From contig NZ_KQ949026.1 of NCBI RefSeq assembly GCF_001514285.1, positions 124,001 through 188,000 of the forward strand: DNA of 64,000 bases. The letters run 5' to 3'. Below, piece after piece: positions 55,507 to 64,000 of the stretch (positions are counted from its first letter, which is position 1; each line of letters begins with the position of its first letter). A program made the translations under genes and the position numbers. Source of the stretch: Streptomyces sp. DSM 15324 (GTDB taxonomy: Bacteria; Actinomycetota; Actinomycetes; Streptomycetales; Streptomycetaceae). Below the pieces are notes generated by a model that saw only the letters and a program-made list of their open reading frames with translations, had not been told where the DNA came from and made no database searches.

Positions 55507-55953
55507 TCAAACCGCTTCCAGACGGGCGGCCAGTGCGCGCCGCCCGGCCCGCATCATCAGCCGGTGATTGGCCCGAAACAGCGGGCGGCCGGGCAGGGCG
55601 AACCGTCTCAGCAGCGGCTTGTGCACCTCTACCACCTGCTCGTAGCGGGCGAGGGTGCCGGGGCCGCCCGCGGTGAGCGTCCAGCGGGCCCAGCCCTCGA
55701 TGTCGCCGGAGACCGCGATCTCCAGAAGGCCCGCCACCGGGTCGCGGCGCGTCTCGCGCGCGGTGAAGGTGATGTCGTACGGCAGGAACGAGCGGATGCG
55801 GATGATCCCGGTGGCGCCGTCGAGCCGGTTCACCTCGCGGACCTGGCGCCACCAGTGCGGATAGTCCTCGATCCGTTCCAGCGCGGCGTACACGGCGGCG
55901 GGCGGCGCGGGCAGGGCCCACAGGCTGAGGAAGCGGTAGCGGGTCCGGTCCAT
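55507..55953 (-). CDS. SRPBCC (polyketide cyclase/START-like) protein
   Basis: A 148-residue protein with the SRPBCC helix-grip pattern: a hydrophobic cavity-type start (RFLSLWALPAPPAAVYAALERIEDYPHWWRQV) and LERIEDYP. A long C-terminal helix (NHRLMMRAGRRALAARLEAV) closes the fold. These bind hydrophobic ligands; the ligand here is unknown. ATG start. It follows tRNA-Val upstream and may be its own transcription unit. Confidence 0.8.
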   Translation of the reverse strand: MDRTRYRFLSLWALPAPPAAVYAALERIEDYPHWWRQVREVNRLDGATGIIRIRSFLPYDITFTARETRRDPVAGLLEIAVSGDIEGWARWTLTAGGPGTLARYEQVVEVHKPLLRRFALPGRPLFRANHRLMMRAGRRALAARLEAV

Positions 55954-56054
55954 GGGGTGAGTGTGCCGGTACGGGGCCCGCGGGACGGCATTTGAGTACG
56001 TTCTGAGTACCCGCACGCATGCCGTGCGGAAGTGACGCGCCCCACACTCCTGGC

Positions 56055-58367
56055 ATGACGTCCCTTCCGCCCCCGGCCGAGGAACTACGGATCCTCGACG
56101 CCGAGCTGTACCGACTGGACGCCCGGCGCGCCCAGTTGCTGGCCCGACGGGCCTGGCTGGTCTCCGTGCTCCAGCCGGTACGGCCGTTGCCCGTCCCGCC
56201 GTCCCCGTCCCCCCGCCCGGAGGCCACCGCACCCGGTGTGCAGAACGTCCTGCTGCTGCTCGGCGGCGTGCTGCTCACCGTGGCGGCGATGGTGTTCACC
56301 CTGGTCAGCTGGGGTCATCTGGGCATCACGGGCCGCTCCCTGGTGCTGGGCGCGGTCACCCTGGCCGTGCTGGGCGCGCCGGTGGCGCTGCTGCGGCGCG
56401 GGCTGCGCTCGACCGCCGAGTCGGTCGCGGGGCTCGGCCTCGCCCTCACCGTCCTGGACGCCTACGCGCTGTACGAGGCCGCGTTCGCGACGGCGGACGG
56501 CGTCACGTACACGGCTCTGGCCTCCACGGTGCTCGTGGCGCTCTGGGCGGCGTACGGCACGGCCCTCGGCGGGCTGCGGCTGCCCCGTCCGGCCGCCCTC
56601 CTGGCCGGCCAACTCCCGCTGCCCCTCTGGGTGGTGGCGGCGGACGGCGGGACGTACGCGGTGACGGCGGCGCTGCTGCTGACGGCTGCGGGCGACGCCG
56701 TGGTCGCGCTGCGGGTGTCGACGCGCCCCCTGCGGCGGGTCGCGCCGGTGTGCGCGCTCGCCGTGGGCGGCTGCGGTGTGCTCGCGTCCGCCCTGCTCGC
56801 GCTGGACGCGTCCGGTCCGGCCGCCGCCGCCCGTGCGGCGGCGCTCCTCCTGCTCGCGGCGGCGATCGCGCTGGGTGTCGCACGGTACGCACCGGTGACC
56901 GGGCCGGCCGTGGGCACGGCGACGGCGGCCGGACTGTGCCTGGTCGCCGCGGCCGGCAGTGTGCTGCGGGTGTCGCTGCCCGGCGCGTGGGTCGTGCCCG
57001 CGTGCCTGGCCTGCGGGATCGCGCTGCTCGCGGTCGCCCGGGGCACGGCGCCGGTCCACCGGGGGCTCGCGCTGGCCTCGTACGCCGTGCAGGACGGCGC
57101 CGTGCTGTGGGCGGTGCCCGCGGCGGGTGTCGCGCTGCTGGGGCCGGCCGCGTGGCTGGGCCGTGTCTGGGCGGGAGCGCCGAAGGACGCGCGGACGGCC
57201 GTCACGGTCGACGCGTTCTGGCCGCCGCACGCGGCCACCGCTCCCCTGGTCCTGGGCGTGGTCGCCGCGCTGCTCGCGGTCCGCGGCGACGCGCGGTGGC
57301 GTGCCTGCGCGCTCGTGCCGGCGTGGGCGGCGGCGATCGCCCTCCCGGCCGCGCTCGAACTGCCCTACGCGGCAGGTCTGCCGCTGCTCGGGATGCTGGT
57401 CGCGGCCCTCCTGTGGCGGGGCACGCCGACGGCCGCCGGTCTCGCCGCGGCGACCTCGCTCAGCCTCGGCCTGCTGTCCCTGGCCGCCGAGCCCGCCACC
57501 CTGACCGTCCTTGCCTCGCTGACCGCCCTCTTCGCGGCGGCCGCCCTGCGCGGACGGGCCGGCCCGGTGCCGGCCGCCGCCTCCCTCGGCTACGCCACGG
57601 CGCTGGCCTGCGCGGTGGGTGCCTCGGCCGGGTGGCGCCCCGAGCACATCGCCCTGCTGGTCCTGGCGGTCCCGGCGACGGCGGCCCTGCTGGCGCCCCG
57701 CACCGCCGACCCCGCCACCACGCTCGCGGTGGAGATCACGGGTGCCGTGGCGGGCCTGGTCGCCGTCGGCCTGGCGCTCCCCGACCTGCCCTTGCTCGCC
57801 CTGGTGCTGTCCCTGTGCGCGGTGATCGCCGCGGGCACGGCCGTGCGTGCGGACCGGCGCCGTGTCGGGTACGCGGCCGTGGTCCTCTTCGTACTGGCCG
57901 CCTGGGTGCGCCTGTCGGCCTGGCGCGTCGGCGTCCCGGAGGCGTACACCCTGCCGGTCACGGCCCCCGCGCTGCTGGTGGGCGTCCTGCGCCGGCTCCG
58001 GGACCCCGAGGCGTCGTCCTGGACGGCGTACGGCCCCGGACTCGCGGCCACCCTCGTGCCGAGCCTGGCCGCGGCCTGGAGCGACCCGGAGTGGACGCGG
58101 CCTCTGCTGCTGGGCGCGGCCGCGCTGCTGGTCACCCTGCTGGGCGCCCGCCACCGGCTCCAGTCGCTCCTGGTGCTGGGCGGCTCGGTGCTGGTCCTGG
58201 ACGCGCTGCACGAACTCGCCCCGTATCTCGTCCAGGCCGCCGACGCGCTCCCCCGCTGGGTGCCTCCCGCCCTGGCCGGACTGCTGCTGCTCGCCCTCGG
58301 GGCGACGTACGAGCAGCGGCTGCGGAACGTCCGGAAGGTGCGGGAGGTGCTGGGGCGGATGCACTGA
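56055..58367 (+). CDS. Large multi-pass integral membrane protein
   Basis: A 770-residue protein. It begins with an amphipathic coiled-coil stretch (EELRILDAELYRLDARRAQLLARR, about 8-40). A Pro-rich link and more than 20 hydrophobic segments rich in Ala, Leu and Val fill the rest. It ends in a charged cytoplasmic tail (EQRLRNVRKVREVLGRMH). No transporter signature or catalytic motif was seen; similar giant membrane proteins are common in Streptomyces and lack known roles. ATG giving MTSLPPPAEE chosen over an upstream in-frame ATG at 56019. Convergent with the lyase-like gene, 7 bases apart. Confidence 0.75.
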   Translation: MTSLPPPAEELRILDAELYRLDARRAQLLARRAWLVSVLQPVRPLPVPPSPSPRPEATAPGVQNVLLLLGGVLLTVAAMVFTLVSWGHLGITGRSLVLGAVTLAVLGAPVALLRRGLRSTAESVAGLGLALTVLDAYALYEAAFATADGVTYTALASTVLVALWAAYGTALGGLRLPRPAALLAGQLPLPLWVVAADGGTYAVTAALLLTAAGDAVVALRVSTRPLRRVAPVCALAVGGCGVLASALLALDASGPAAAARAAALLLLAAAIALGVARYAPVTGPAVGTATAAGLCLVAAAGSVLRVSLPGAWVVPACLACGIALLAVARGTAPVHRGLALASYAVQDGAVLWAVPAAGVALLGPAAWLGRVWAGAPKDARTAVTVDAFWPPHAATAPLVLGVVAALLAVRGDARWRACALVPAWAAAIALPAALELPYAAGLPLLGMLVAALLWRGTPTAAGLAAATSLSLGLLSLAAEPATLTVLASLTALFAAAALRGRAGPVPAAASLGYATALACAVGASAGWRPEHIALLVLAVPATAALLAPRTADPATTLAVEITGAVAGLVAVGLALPDLPLLALVLSLCAVIAAGTAVRADRRRVGYAAVVLFVLAAWVRLSAWRVGVPEAYTLPVTAPALLVGVLRRLRDPEASSWTAYGPGLAATLVPSLAAAWSDPEWTRPLLLGAAALLVTLLGARHRLQSLLVLGGSVLVLDALHELAPYLVQAADALPRWVPPALAGLLLLALGATYEQRLRNVRKVREVLGRMH

Positions 58368-58374
58368 GCGCCGG

Positions 58375-61110
58375 TTACGGCATCCTGTCGCCGAGGAGGG
58401 CCAGGTTCTCGATGGCGGCGAGGCCGTAGAGGGCGGTGTCGTTGGTGGACACCCAGGCGGCCTCGCTGCCCGCGACCAGGGCGGCGGGGCCGCTCACCGG
58501 TTCCGTCCGCCACGGCGAGGACTCCGTGTAGCCGTCGGAGCTGTAGAACTTCGTCCACGCCCGCTGGGCGAGCGCCGCGTCACCGGTCTGCACGGCGGCG
58601 TACGCGTCGAGGCGGGAGTGGCCCTGGAACAGCAGCAGGGTGCCGAAGTGGGAGCCGTAGCGGGCCGCCTGCTCCGCCTTGGTGGCGTTGAAGTAACGGC
58701 AGTAGTCGAAGTAGGCCGCGTCGAAGGCCGGCATGTCGACCAGGTGGATCAGTTCGGCGCACAGCTCGTTGAGGCCGAAGACGGCGGACAGGTGGGAGAC
58801 ACCGACCACCGGGGTGGTGGCCACGGCGAACTTCCCGGTGTCGAGGTCGTACAGGCCGCTGCCCTGGACGAAGCCGTTGGGCTGGGCGGCGATCGTCTCC
58901 ATGGTGGACAGCACGCGGGCCCTGGCCTTCTCCCACTTGGGGCCCCTGCGCTCCCACTCGGTGAGCCAGGCCGAGACCAGGCCGCTCCAGTCGGTGCCGA
59001 AGCCGATCGACAGGGCGTGCCGGTCGGGGGTGTACGGCTCGGTGCGGATCTTGCGCAGCGGGTCCAGGGCGAGGAAGGTCTCGTCGGAGTCGACGTTGGC
59101 GTGCATGAGGTCGCCGACGCGTTCGTCCGCCGTGAGGAAGTAGTAGTAGCGGCGGTAGGTGGTGTTGGCGATGCGCTGCTGCTTGGCGCTGTCGGCGTAG
59201 TGCTGGACGCCGTGCCGGGTGCCCAGGCCCGCCCACCGGCCGATGTGGTAGACGTCCACCTCGCCGGTGTGCCGCGTCATCGCCTCGGCGAAGCGGAAGA
59301 TGTCCGCGCGGCCGGAGCGCAGATACGCGAACCAGAGCCAGAGGTCCGGGGACAGCTCGGAGTTGTCCCAGGCGTAGCCGCCGATGTCGTAGCGCCACTG
59401 GTGACGGACCGTGTCGTAGGTGTGCATGATGTCGCCGTAGTCCCAGAAGCCGTACCAGCGGCGCTGCTCCACCTGGTCCTTGTAGTAGGTGAAGAGGAAG
59501 TCGAGGTGGTCCTCGATCCTCGCCTTGGCCGGGGTGGAGCGGTCGGGCTCGGCGTACAGACCCGGGCCGAACACCTTCGCCTTGATGAGCTGCCGGGGCG
59601 GGGCGGCGAGCTGCGGGAGGACCCGTACGGCCTCGACCTGTTCGGCGAGCCGCGCCGGCGTCGGCGTCGACTCGTTGGCCCAGAACAGCAGTTCGGAGGT
59701 ACGGGCGATCCCGTAGGGGGTGCCGAATTCCGGCTCGTAGTCCTCGTAGGTGATGTTGAGGCCTTCGAGCTGCTCGGCGAAGGTGTCCTGGCCCATGCCG
59801 TCGTGGTAGAAGCGCAGGTCCATGGGCTGGGCCTCGGGGGACCAGAGCCAGAGGGTGACCTCGGCGGCCCCGGTGTGCGCGTCTCGGATGTCGAGCTGGG
59901 AGGGGTGCCGCTCCCAGAAGTCCCTGAGCCCGAAGGAGAGTCCCCCGCTCGCCCCGCCGACGTAGCCGAAGCCGGAGGCCCGCCTGCCGCCGCCGGCGCC
60001 GATCCAGCCGTGCCCCTTCTTGGTGCGCTTGCGCACGGTGAAGCCGTCGGCGGAGAGCTGGGAGAGGGTGTAGTCGCCCCACTCGGGGATGTACGGCAGA
60101 CGGGTGGTGACCCGCTGGTCCCAGGTGGCGGGGTCGGGCAGCTTCTGCCCCGCGTACTGGGCGGCCTGCACGGCGGCACCGGGGTCGCGGCGCAGACCGG
60201 TGACGCCCTTCACCGCCTCCCTCAGCAGACCGGTGCCCTCGCCGCCGATGCGGATGTGACGGTCGTACGACGCGTCGCGCATCGGCACGGTGAAGCGGAC
60301 CCCCAGCCCGCGGATGAAGTCGCCGGAGGCCTTGCCGGGCTCCTGGTTCCCGTCGTAGGTGATCGTGTGGACCATGCGGAAGGAGTCGGCGCCCGCGTAG
60401 AAGTACAGACGGACGGAGAACGGCAGCCAGCTGCGGCTGCCCTTGCGGTGCTTGCCGTCGATGCGGACGACCGCGCGGACCGGGCCGTCCTGCTCGACGG
60501 TGACCTCGCCGATGGCGCCCTCGAAGCGCTCGGTCCTGACCGTGCCCTGGTCCTCGTCCTCGATCTCGGGCTGGCGGATCAGAACGAGCCGCCCGTTGCC
60601 GGCGATCTCGGTGGAGCCGCGTCGGACGGACTTGATGAGCGAGGCGCCGTCCTTGCCGATCCGCACCGTGATGACACCGGTGGAGACGTCGATCGTGCCG
60701 CCGCTCCTGTCGACCGTGACCTTCTTGTCGGGGGCGGCGGGGGTGCCGGCCGCGAGGGTGAGCTTGCCGCTGCCCTTGCTGACGGCGTGCGCGGTCCACT
60801 TGAGGGAGCCGTCCGGCCAGTACGCGATCGGCCAGGACTGCACGGGCACGTCCTTGCCGTCGGCGTCCGTCAGCGCGAAGGTCTGGTCCTCCCGGAAGGC
60901 GCCCATCGGCCAGGGCACGCCGAGCGTGGAGCCGGGGGCGGCGCCGAGACCGCCGCCCTCCAGCCAGTCCAGGGTCACCGGATCCGCGTCGGCCGCCGCG
61001 GCCCGGGGCGCGGCCTCGGCGTCCTCGCTGCCGAGCGCCCAGGAGAACTGGGCGGCGGCGCCGGCGACGGCCGCCGCCTTGAGGAGGGACCTGCGGGGGA
61101 TGGGAGACAT
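58375..61110 (-). CDS. Tat-exported exo-rhamnogalacturonan lyase-like protein (YetA/PL26 type)
   Basis: A 911-residue secreted protein with a twin-arginine signal (PRRSLLKAAAVAGAAAQ, residues 5-21). An N-terminal beta-rich domain follows (about 40-430), then an alpha/alpha-toroid-like part with many Trp/Tyr (for example RRWYGFWDYGDIMHTYD and VGVSHLSAVFGL). The pattern resembles YetA and the PcRGLX exo-rhamnogalacturonan lyase family. Neighbours (YesL-like protein, sugar ABC transporter) match Bacillus rhamnogalacturonan loci. The substrate is inferred, not shown. ATG start. Alternative: another secreted polysaccharide lyase or hydrolase. Confidence 0.65.
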   Translation of the reverse strand: MSPIPRRSLLKAAAVAGAAAQFSWALGSEDAEAAPRAAAADADPVTLDWLEGGGLGAAPGSTLGVPWPMGAFREDQTFALTDADGKDVPVQSWPIAYWPDGSLKWTAHAVSKGSGKLTLAAGTPAAPDKKVTVDRSGGTIDVSTGVITVRIGKDGASLIKSVRRGSTEIAGNGRLVLIRQPEIEDEDQGTVRTERFEGAIGEVTVEQDGPVRAVVRIDGKHRKGSRSWLPFSVRLYFYAGADSFRMVHTITYDGNQEPGKASGDFIRGLGVRFTVPMRDASYDRHIRIGGEGTGLLREAVKGVTGLRRDPGAAVQAAQYAGQKLPDPATWDQRVTTRLPYIPEWGDYTLSQLSADGFTVRKRTKKGHGWIGAGGGRRASGFGYVGGASGGLSFGLRDFWERHPSQLDIRDAHTGAAEVTLWLWSPEAQPMDLRFYHDGMGQDTFAEQLEGLNITYEDYEPEFGTPYGIARTSELLFWANESTPTPARLAEQVEAVRVLPQLAAPPRQLIKAKVFGPGLYAEPDRSTPAKARIEDHLDFLFTYYKDQVEQRRWYGFWDYGDIMHTYDTVRHQWRYDIGGYAWDNSELSPDLWLWFAYLRSGRADIFRFAEAMTRHTGEVDVYHIGRWAGLGTRHGVQHYADSAKQQRIANTTYRRYYYFLTADERVGDLMHANVDSDETFLALDPLRKIRTEPYTPDRHALSIGFGTDWSGLVSAWLTEWERRGPKWEKARARVLSTMETIAAQPNGFVQGSGLYDLDTGKFAVATTPVVGVSHLSAVFGLNELCAELIHLVDMPAFDAAYFDYCRYFNATKAEQAARYGSHFGTLLLFQGHSRLDAYAAVQTGDAALAQRAWTKFYSSDGYTESSPWRTEPVSGPAALVAGSEAAWVSTNDTALYGLAAIENLALLGDRMP

Positions 61111-61204
61111 GGTCTTTCCTTTCCCGAGTCTGACGGGGGACGGCTGATCAGGGGCATGACAGGGAGAGGCGCGGCGCCACCGCAGGGGCGCCGGCCTCGG
61201 GCGT

Positions 61205-61798
61205 TCAGCGGGTGCCCCGGCGCTCCTCCACCGCGACGGCGGCGGCCACGACCGCCCCCAGCACCGGGACGGCCAGCGGGGCGACCAGCCGGCCGGACAG
61301 GACCACGACGGCCAGTCCGGCGACGAGCAGGAACGACCCGGCCGGGTCGCGCGCGGTCCGCCGGGCCGCCTCGGCGAGCAGCGGGCGCCAGGACCGGCCC
61401 GGCTCCCACACCGCCGCGGCACGCAGCCCCGTCACCACGAGAGCGAGCAGCGCGAACAGCCCCACGGCCGCGACGAGCGGCCCGCCGGGGAGCCCGGCCC
61501 GCGCGGCCTGGACGTCCACCCGGACGGCGGCCGCCGCCGCCCAGCCGGCGACTCCGACGAACCAGCCGCCACGCAGGGCGGAGCGGAAGTCGGCGGCGAA
61601 CTCCCGCAGCCCGCCGTCCTCGTGGCGGGTACGACGCCGCAGGTGCCGGGCGCCGGCCGCGAGGGCCGCGGGGTAGGTGACGACGCCGAGGCAGGCCACG
61701 GCGATCCACACGCCGGTGAGCAGCGTCTCGGCGAAGAGCGCGAAGCGCTCGCCCCCGAGGAGGGCCGTCCGGCGGGGCTTCACACGCGCTGGGGCCAT
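61205..61798 (-). CDS. YesL-like DUF624 membrane protein
   Basis: A 197-residue protein with about five membrane helices and a short N-terminal basic segment. It resembles DUF624 (YesL) proteins, which are found beside sugar ABC permeases and pectin-related genes in Bacillus. Function unknown; a role as a transporter accessory is guessed. ATG start 10 bases after the permease stop. Same operon as the permeases and lyase-like gene. Confidence 0.7.
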   Translation of the reverse strand: MAPARVKPRRTALLGGERFALFAETLLTGVWIAVACLGVVTYPAALAAGARHLRRRTRHEDGGLREFAADFRSALRGGWFVGVAGWAAAAAVRVDVQAARAGLPGGPLVAAVGLFALLALVVTGLRAAAVWEPGRSWRPLLAEAARRTARDPAGSFLLVAGLAVVVLSGRLVAPLAVPVLGAVVAAAVAVEERRGTR

Positions 61799-61808
61799 GG
61801 GAGTCGCC

Positions 61809-62681
61809 TCACTTCAGTCCGGACGTGGCCATGCCGTCGATGAGGTAGCGCTGGAAGGCCATGAAGAAGGCGATGACCGGTACCAGGGCCACCAGCGACA
61901 TCGCGATCATGCTGCCGTAGTCGGAGATGCCCTCCTGGTCGCGGAACATCATCAGACCGAGCGAAACGGTGTACTTGGACGGGGTGTTGAGGTAGATCAA
62001 CGGCCCCATGAAGTCGTTCCAGGCGTTGATGAAGGTGAAGATGGCGCTGGTGATCAGGGCGGGGCGGCACAGGGGCAGCACGATGGACCAGTAGATCCTC
62101 AGGTGCCCGCAGCCGTCGAGCCGGGCGGCCTCGTCCAGCTCGCGCGGCAGCCCGCGCATGAACTGCACCATGAGGAAGACGAAGAACGCCTCCACGGCCA
62201 GGAACTTGCCCGCCACGAGCGGCACCAGGGTGTCGATCAGCTCCAGCTTGCGGAACAGCACGTACTGCGGGATGAGCAGGACGTGGTACGGCAGCAGCAG
62301 GGTGCCGATCATCAGCGTGAACAGCAGGTTCCGCCCGGCGAACCGGATCTTGGCGAAGGCGTAGGCGGTCAGCGAGCTGGACAGGACGACGCCGACCACG
62401 GCGAGGACGGCGTACGTCAGGGAGTTCACGAAGAAACTGCTGACGGAGATGCCGGAGATGCCGTCGGCGAGGCCGGAGAAGTTCGCCCAGACCGGTTCGG
62501 CGGGCAGCAGGTCGAGGCTGGCGATGATGTCCTTGCTCGGCTTGAAGGAGGCGCCGAGGACCCAGATCACCGGGTACAGGACGACCGCGAGGACGGCGAG
62601 CGCGCCGACGTGCCAGGCGATCGAGCCGCCGCGCCGCCGCTCGTTCGCGGGGCGCGCGACAGGGCTGGTGGCGGTGGTCAC
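61809..62681 (-). CDS. Carbohydrate ABC transporter permease (MalG type)
   Basis: A 290-residue inner-membrane subunit with six helices. The EAA loop is EAARLDGCGHLRIYWSIVLP near residues 192-211, which docks to the ATPase. GTG start giving VTTATSPVARP; it overlaps the stop of the other permease by 4 bases. Second permease of a sugar importer whose ATPase is not in the window, as is common for actinomycetes that share MsiK. Confidence 0.93.
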   Translation of the reverse strand: MTTATSPVARPANERRRGGSIAWHVGALAVLAVVLYPVIWVLGASFKPSKDIIASLDLLPAEPVWANFSGLADGISGISVSSFFVNSLTYAVLAVVGVVLSSSLTAYAFAKIRFAGRNLLFTLMIGTLLLPYHVLLIPQYVLFRKLELIDTLVPLVAGKFLAVEAFFVFLMVQFMRGLPRELDEAARLDGCGHLRIYWSIVLPLCRPALITSAIFTFINAWNDFMGPLIYLNTPSKYTVSLGLMMFRDQEGISDYGSMIAMSLVALVPVIAFFMAFQRYLIDGMATSGLK

Positions 62682-63634
62682 TTGGCGGCCTCCTCGTAGT
62701 GCACCCACTTCTTCTGCGACCAGAACAGGACCGCCGTGACGAGCGCCACCGCGACCACCAGCGTCCAGGCCATCGCGGAGGCGAAGCCCATCTGGGCCTC
62801 CTTGAAGCCCTTCTGGTAGAGGTAGCAGGTGTAGACGAGAGTGGCGTCCGCGGGCCCGCACCGGGTGTCGGAGACGACGTACGCGGAGCCGAACACCTGG
62901 AACGCGTGGATGGACTCCAGCAGCACGTTGAAGAACAGCACCGGGGAGATCATCGGCAGCGTGATGTTCCAGAACCGCCGGAAGGGGCCGGCCCCGTCCA
63001 TCTCGGCCGCCTCGTACAGCTCCTGCGGGACCTGCTTGAGACCGGCCAGGAAGATGACCATCGGCGCACCGAACTGCCAGATGCTCAGGGCCACCAGCGC
63101 GTAGAGGACGTAGTCCGGGTTGCCGATCCAGCCTCCCACGTCCAGACCGAAGATCTTCTGCGTCCGGTCCACGATCGCGTCGTCCGAGAACAGCGCCCGC
63201 CACACGAACCCGACGGAGACGCTGGCGCCGATGAGCGAGGGCAGGTAGAACGCGGCCCGGTACAGGCCCTGCCCCCGCCGCTTCTGTGCGAGCAGCAGCG
63301 CCACACCGAGTGCCAGCAGCAGCTTCAGCGGGGTGGCCACGACGACGTACGTCAGGGTCACCTCGACCGACTTCTGCCAGCGCGGGTCCTGGAACATCGT
63401 CGTGAAGTTGTCGAGCCCGACCCACTGGGGGGGCGTGAACAGGTTGTAGCTGGTGAAGGCGTAGTACAGCGACGCGATCATCGGCCCCGCCGTGAGCAGC
63501 AGGAACCCCGCGATCCACGGCGACATGAAGAGATAACCGGCGAGGTTCTCCCGGCGCCGCCCGCGCCGCCCGGCGGCGGGAACGGCGGACCGTTTCCCGG
63601 CCGGGCGCGCGGGCGCTTCCTTGACGAGCGTCAT
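62678..63634 (-). CDS. Carbohydrate ABC transporter permease (MalF type)
   Basis: A 318-residue permease with a basic N-terminus and six or more membrane helices. The EAA loop is EAAEMDGAGPFRRFWNITLP near residues 210-229. ATG start giving MTLVKEAPARP. It lies directly after the solute-binding protein and before the MalG-type permease. The transported sugar is inferred from the lyase-like gene to be a rhamnogalacturonan-derived oligosaccharide. Confidence 0.93.
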   Translation of the reverse strand: MTLVKEAPARPAGKRSAVPAAGRRGRRRENLAGYLFMSPWIAGFLLLTAGPMIASLYYAFTSYNLFTPPQWVGLDNFTTMFQDPRWQKSVEVTLTYVVVATPLKLLLALGVALLLAQKRRGQGLYRAAFYLPSLIGASVSVGFVWRALFSDDAIVDRTQKIFGLDVGGWIGNPDYVLYALVALSIWQFGAPMVIFLAGLKQVPQELYEAAEMDGAGPFRRFWNITLPMISPVLFFNVLLESIHAFQVFGSAYVVSDTRCGPADATLVYTCYLYQKGFKEAQMGFASAMAWTLVVAVALVTAVLFWSQKKWVHYEEAAK

Positions 63635-63648
63635 GGTGGTACGTCCCC

Positions 63649-64000
63649 TCAGCCCGCGAACGCCGCCTTGGCCTCGCTGAACAGTGCCTTGGCGGCGTCG
63701 GCCGGCTTGGTCTTGCCCTGGGCGACCTCGCCGCCGATGCGCAGGAAGGCCGACTCGACGACATCGGCGCCGGACGGGTGCGGGGTGATCTTCCCGAGCA
63801 CGCCGGCCTTGGCGACCTCCTCCTCGTACGCCTTGACGCCCTTGTTGTTGTCGTCGGTGGGCACGAAGGCGTCGTACTGCTCGGTGGTGGAGAGGATGCC
63901 GCGGTCGTAGCCCATGATCTTGCCGACCTCCGGGTCGTGGACCATGAAGTCGATGAACTGGGCGACCTCCTTGGGGTGCTTGGTCCCGGAGAAGCCGCTG
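63649..64000 (-). CDS. ABC transporter solute-binding protein, C-terminal fragment
   Basis: The last 116 or so residues of an extracellular family 1 solute-binding protein; the rest lies beyond the right edge. Visible text reads SGFSGTKHPKEVAQFIDFMV, then the usual C-terminal helices (EVAKAGVLGKITPHPSGADV, EAKAAFAG). SxTKxPxEAxxFxxFL-type sequence is typical of the C-lobe of sugar-binding lipoproteins. Stop 14 bases upstream of the MalF-type permease start. Confidence 0.9.
   Translation of the reverse strand, partial: SGFSGTKHPKEVAQFIDFMVHDPEVGKIMGYDRGILSTTEQYDAFVPTDDNNKGVKAYEEEVAKAGVLGKITPHPSGADVVESAFLRIGGEVAQGKTKPADAAKALFSEAKAAFAG

Noticed and set aside
57847..61680. 1,277-codon plus-strand frame
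   Set aside because: It runs through the membrane-protein end and across the lyase-like gene in another frame; no motif, and GC bias explains its length.

Overview
The window is high-GC DNA with strong third-position GC bias, and almost every real gene throws long shadow frames on the other strand. GTG and TTG starts are common. The gene content (BldD, EF-P, VKOR, PIM lipid genes, a Cys-less S4, DUF948/DUF6167-type proteins) points to a Streptomyces chromosome, in the conserved core rather than in the arms. No integrase, insertion sequence, CRISPR array or clear pseudogene was found.

Region 1 (1-7.2 kb, minus strand) is the pyrimidine operon pyrR-pyrB-pyrC-(PH-like membrane protein)-carA-carB. 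carB runs off the left edge. A stem-loop that looks like an actinobacterial PyrR-binding RNA encloses the pyrR Shine-Dalgarno. Divergent from it is bldD, with a BldD box over its own -10 region. Region 2 (8-22 kb, minus strand) carries rpsD, two small conserved proteins, alaS, ruvX, mltG, aroE-aroC-aroK-aroB, a proline-rich P-loop kinase-like protein, an M24 peptidase homologue with altered metal ligands, efp and nusB. Region 3 (22-32 kb) holds rarA, a VKOR, a metallo-beta-lactamase-fold hydrolase with hisS, a membrane-anchored cyclophilin, a DUF349 protein, the bifunctional (p)ppGpp enzyme gene rel and a small secreted protein.

Region 4 (32-45 kb, minus strand) runs ruvC-ruvA-ruvB, then yajC-secD-secF-apt with a good promoter. 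It also holds yebC, pdxS-pdxT, and the coupled lipid operon pgsA-patA-pimA followed by a LemA-like gene. From memory, the order thrS, HIT, pgsA, patA, pimA, pdx, yebC, ruv, sec, apt, rel resembles that of Mycobacterium tuberculosis. Region 5 (45-55 kb) has an EF-G-like GTPase with a degenerate G4 motif, an unrecognised 550-residue membrane protein, a HIT hydrolase, a potassium channel and thrS. Next comes a two-gene operon (a DUF4365 nuclease-like protein and an unrecognised protein), divergent from a DnaQ-type exonuclease. That trio is the most plausible uncharacterised system here.

Region 6 (55-64 kb) has tRNA-Val(CAC), an SRPBCC protein, a very large multi-pass membrane protein and a carbohydrate locus. 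The locus contains a Tat-exported protein resembling exo-rhamnogalacturonan lyases, a YesL-like protein, two ABC permeases and the C-terminal end of a solute-binding protein cut by the right edge. It reads as a pectin (rhamnogalacturonan) uptake and breakdown cluster. Most adjacent co-directional genes overlap by 4 bases (ATGA/GTGA), indicating translational coupling. Functions were assigned by reading translated motifs; no database search was possible.
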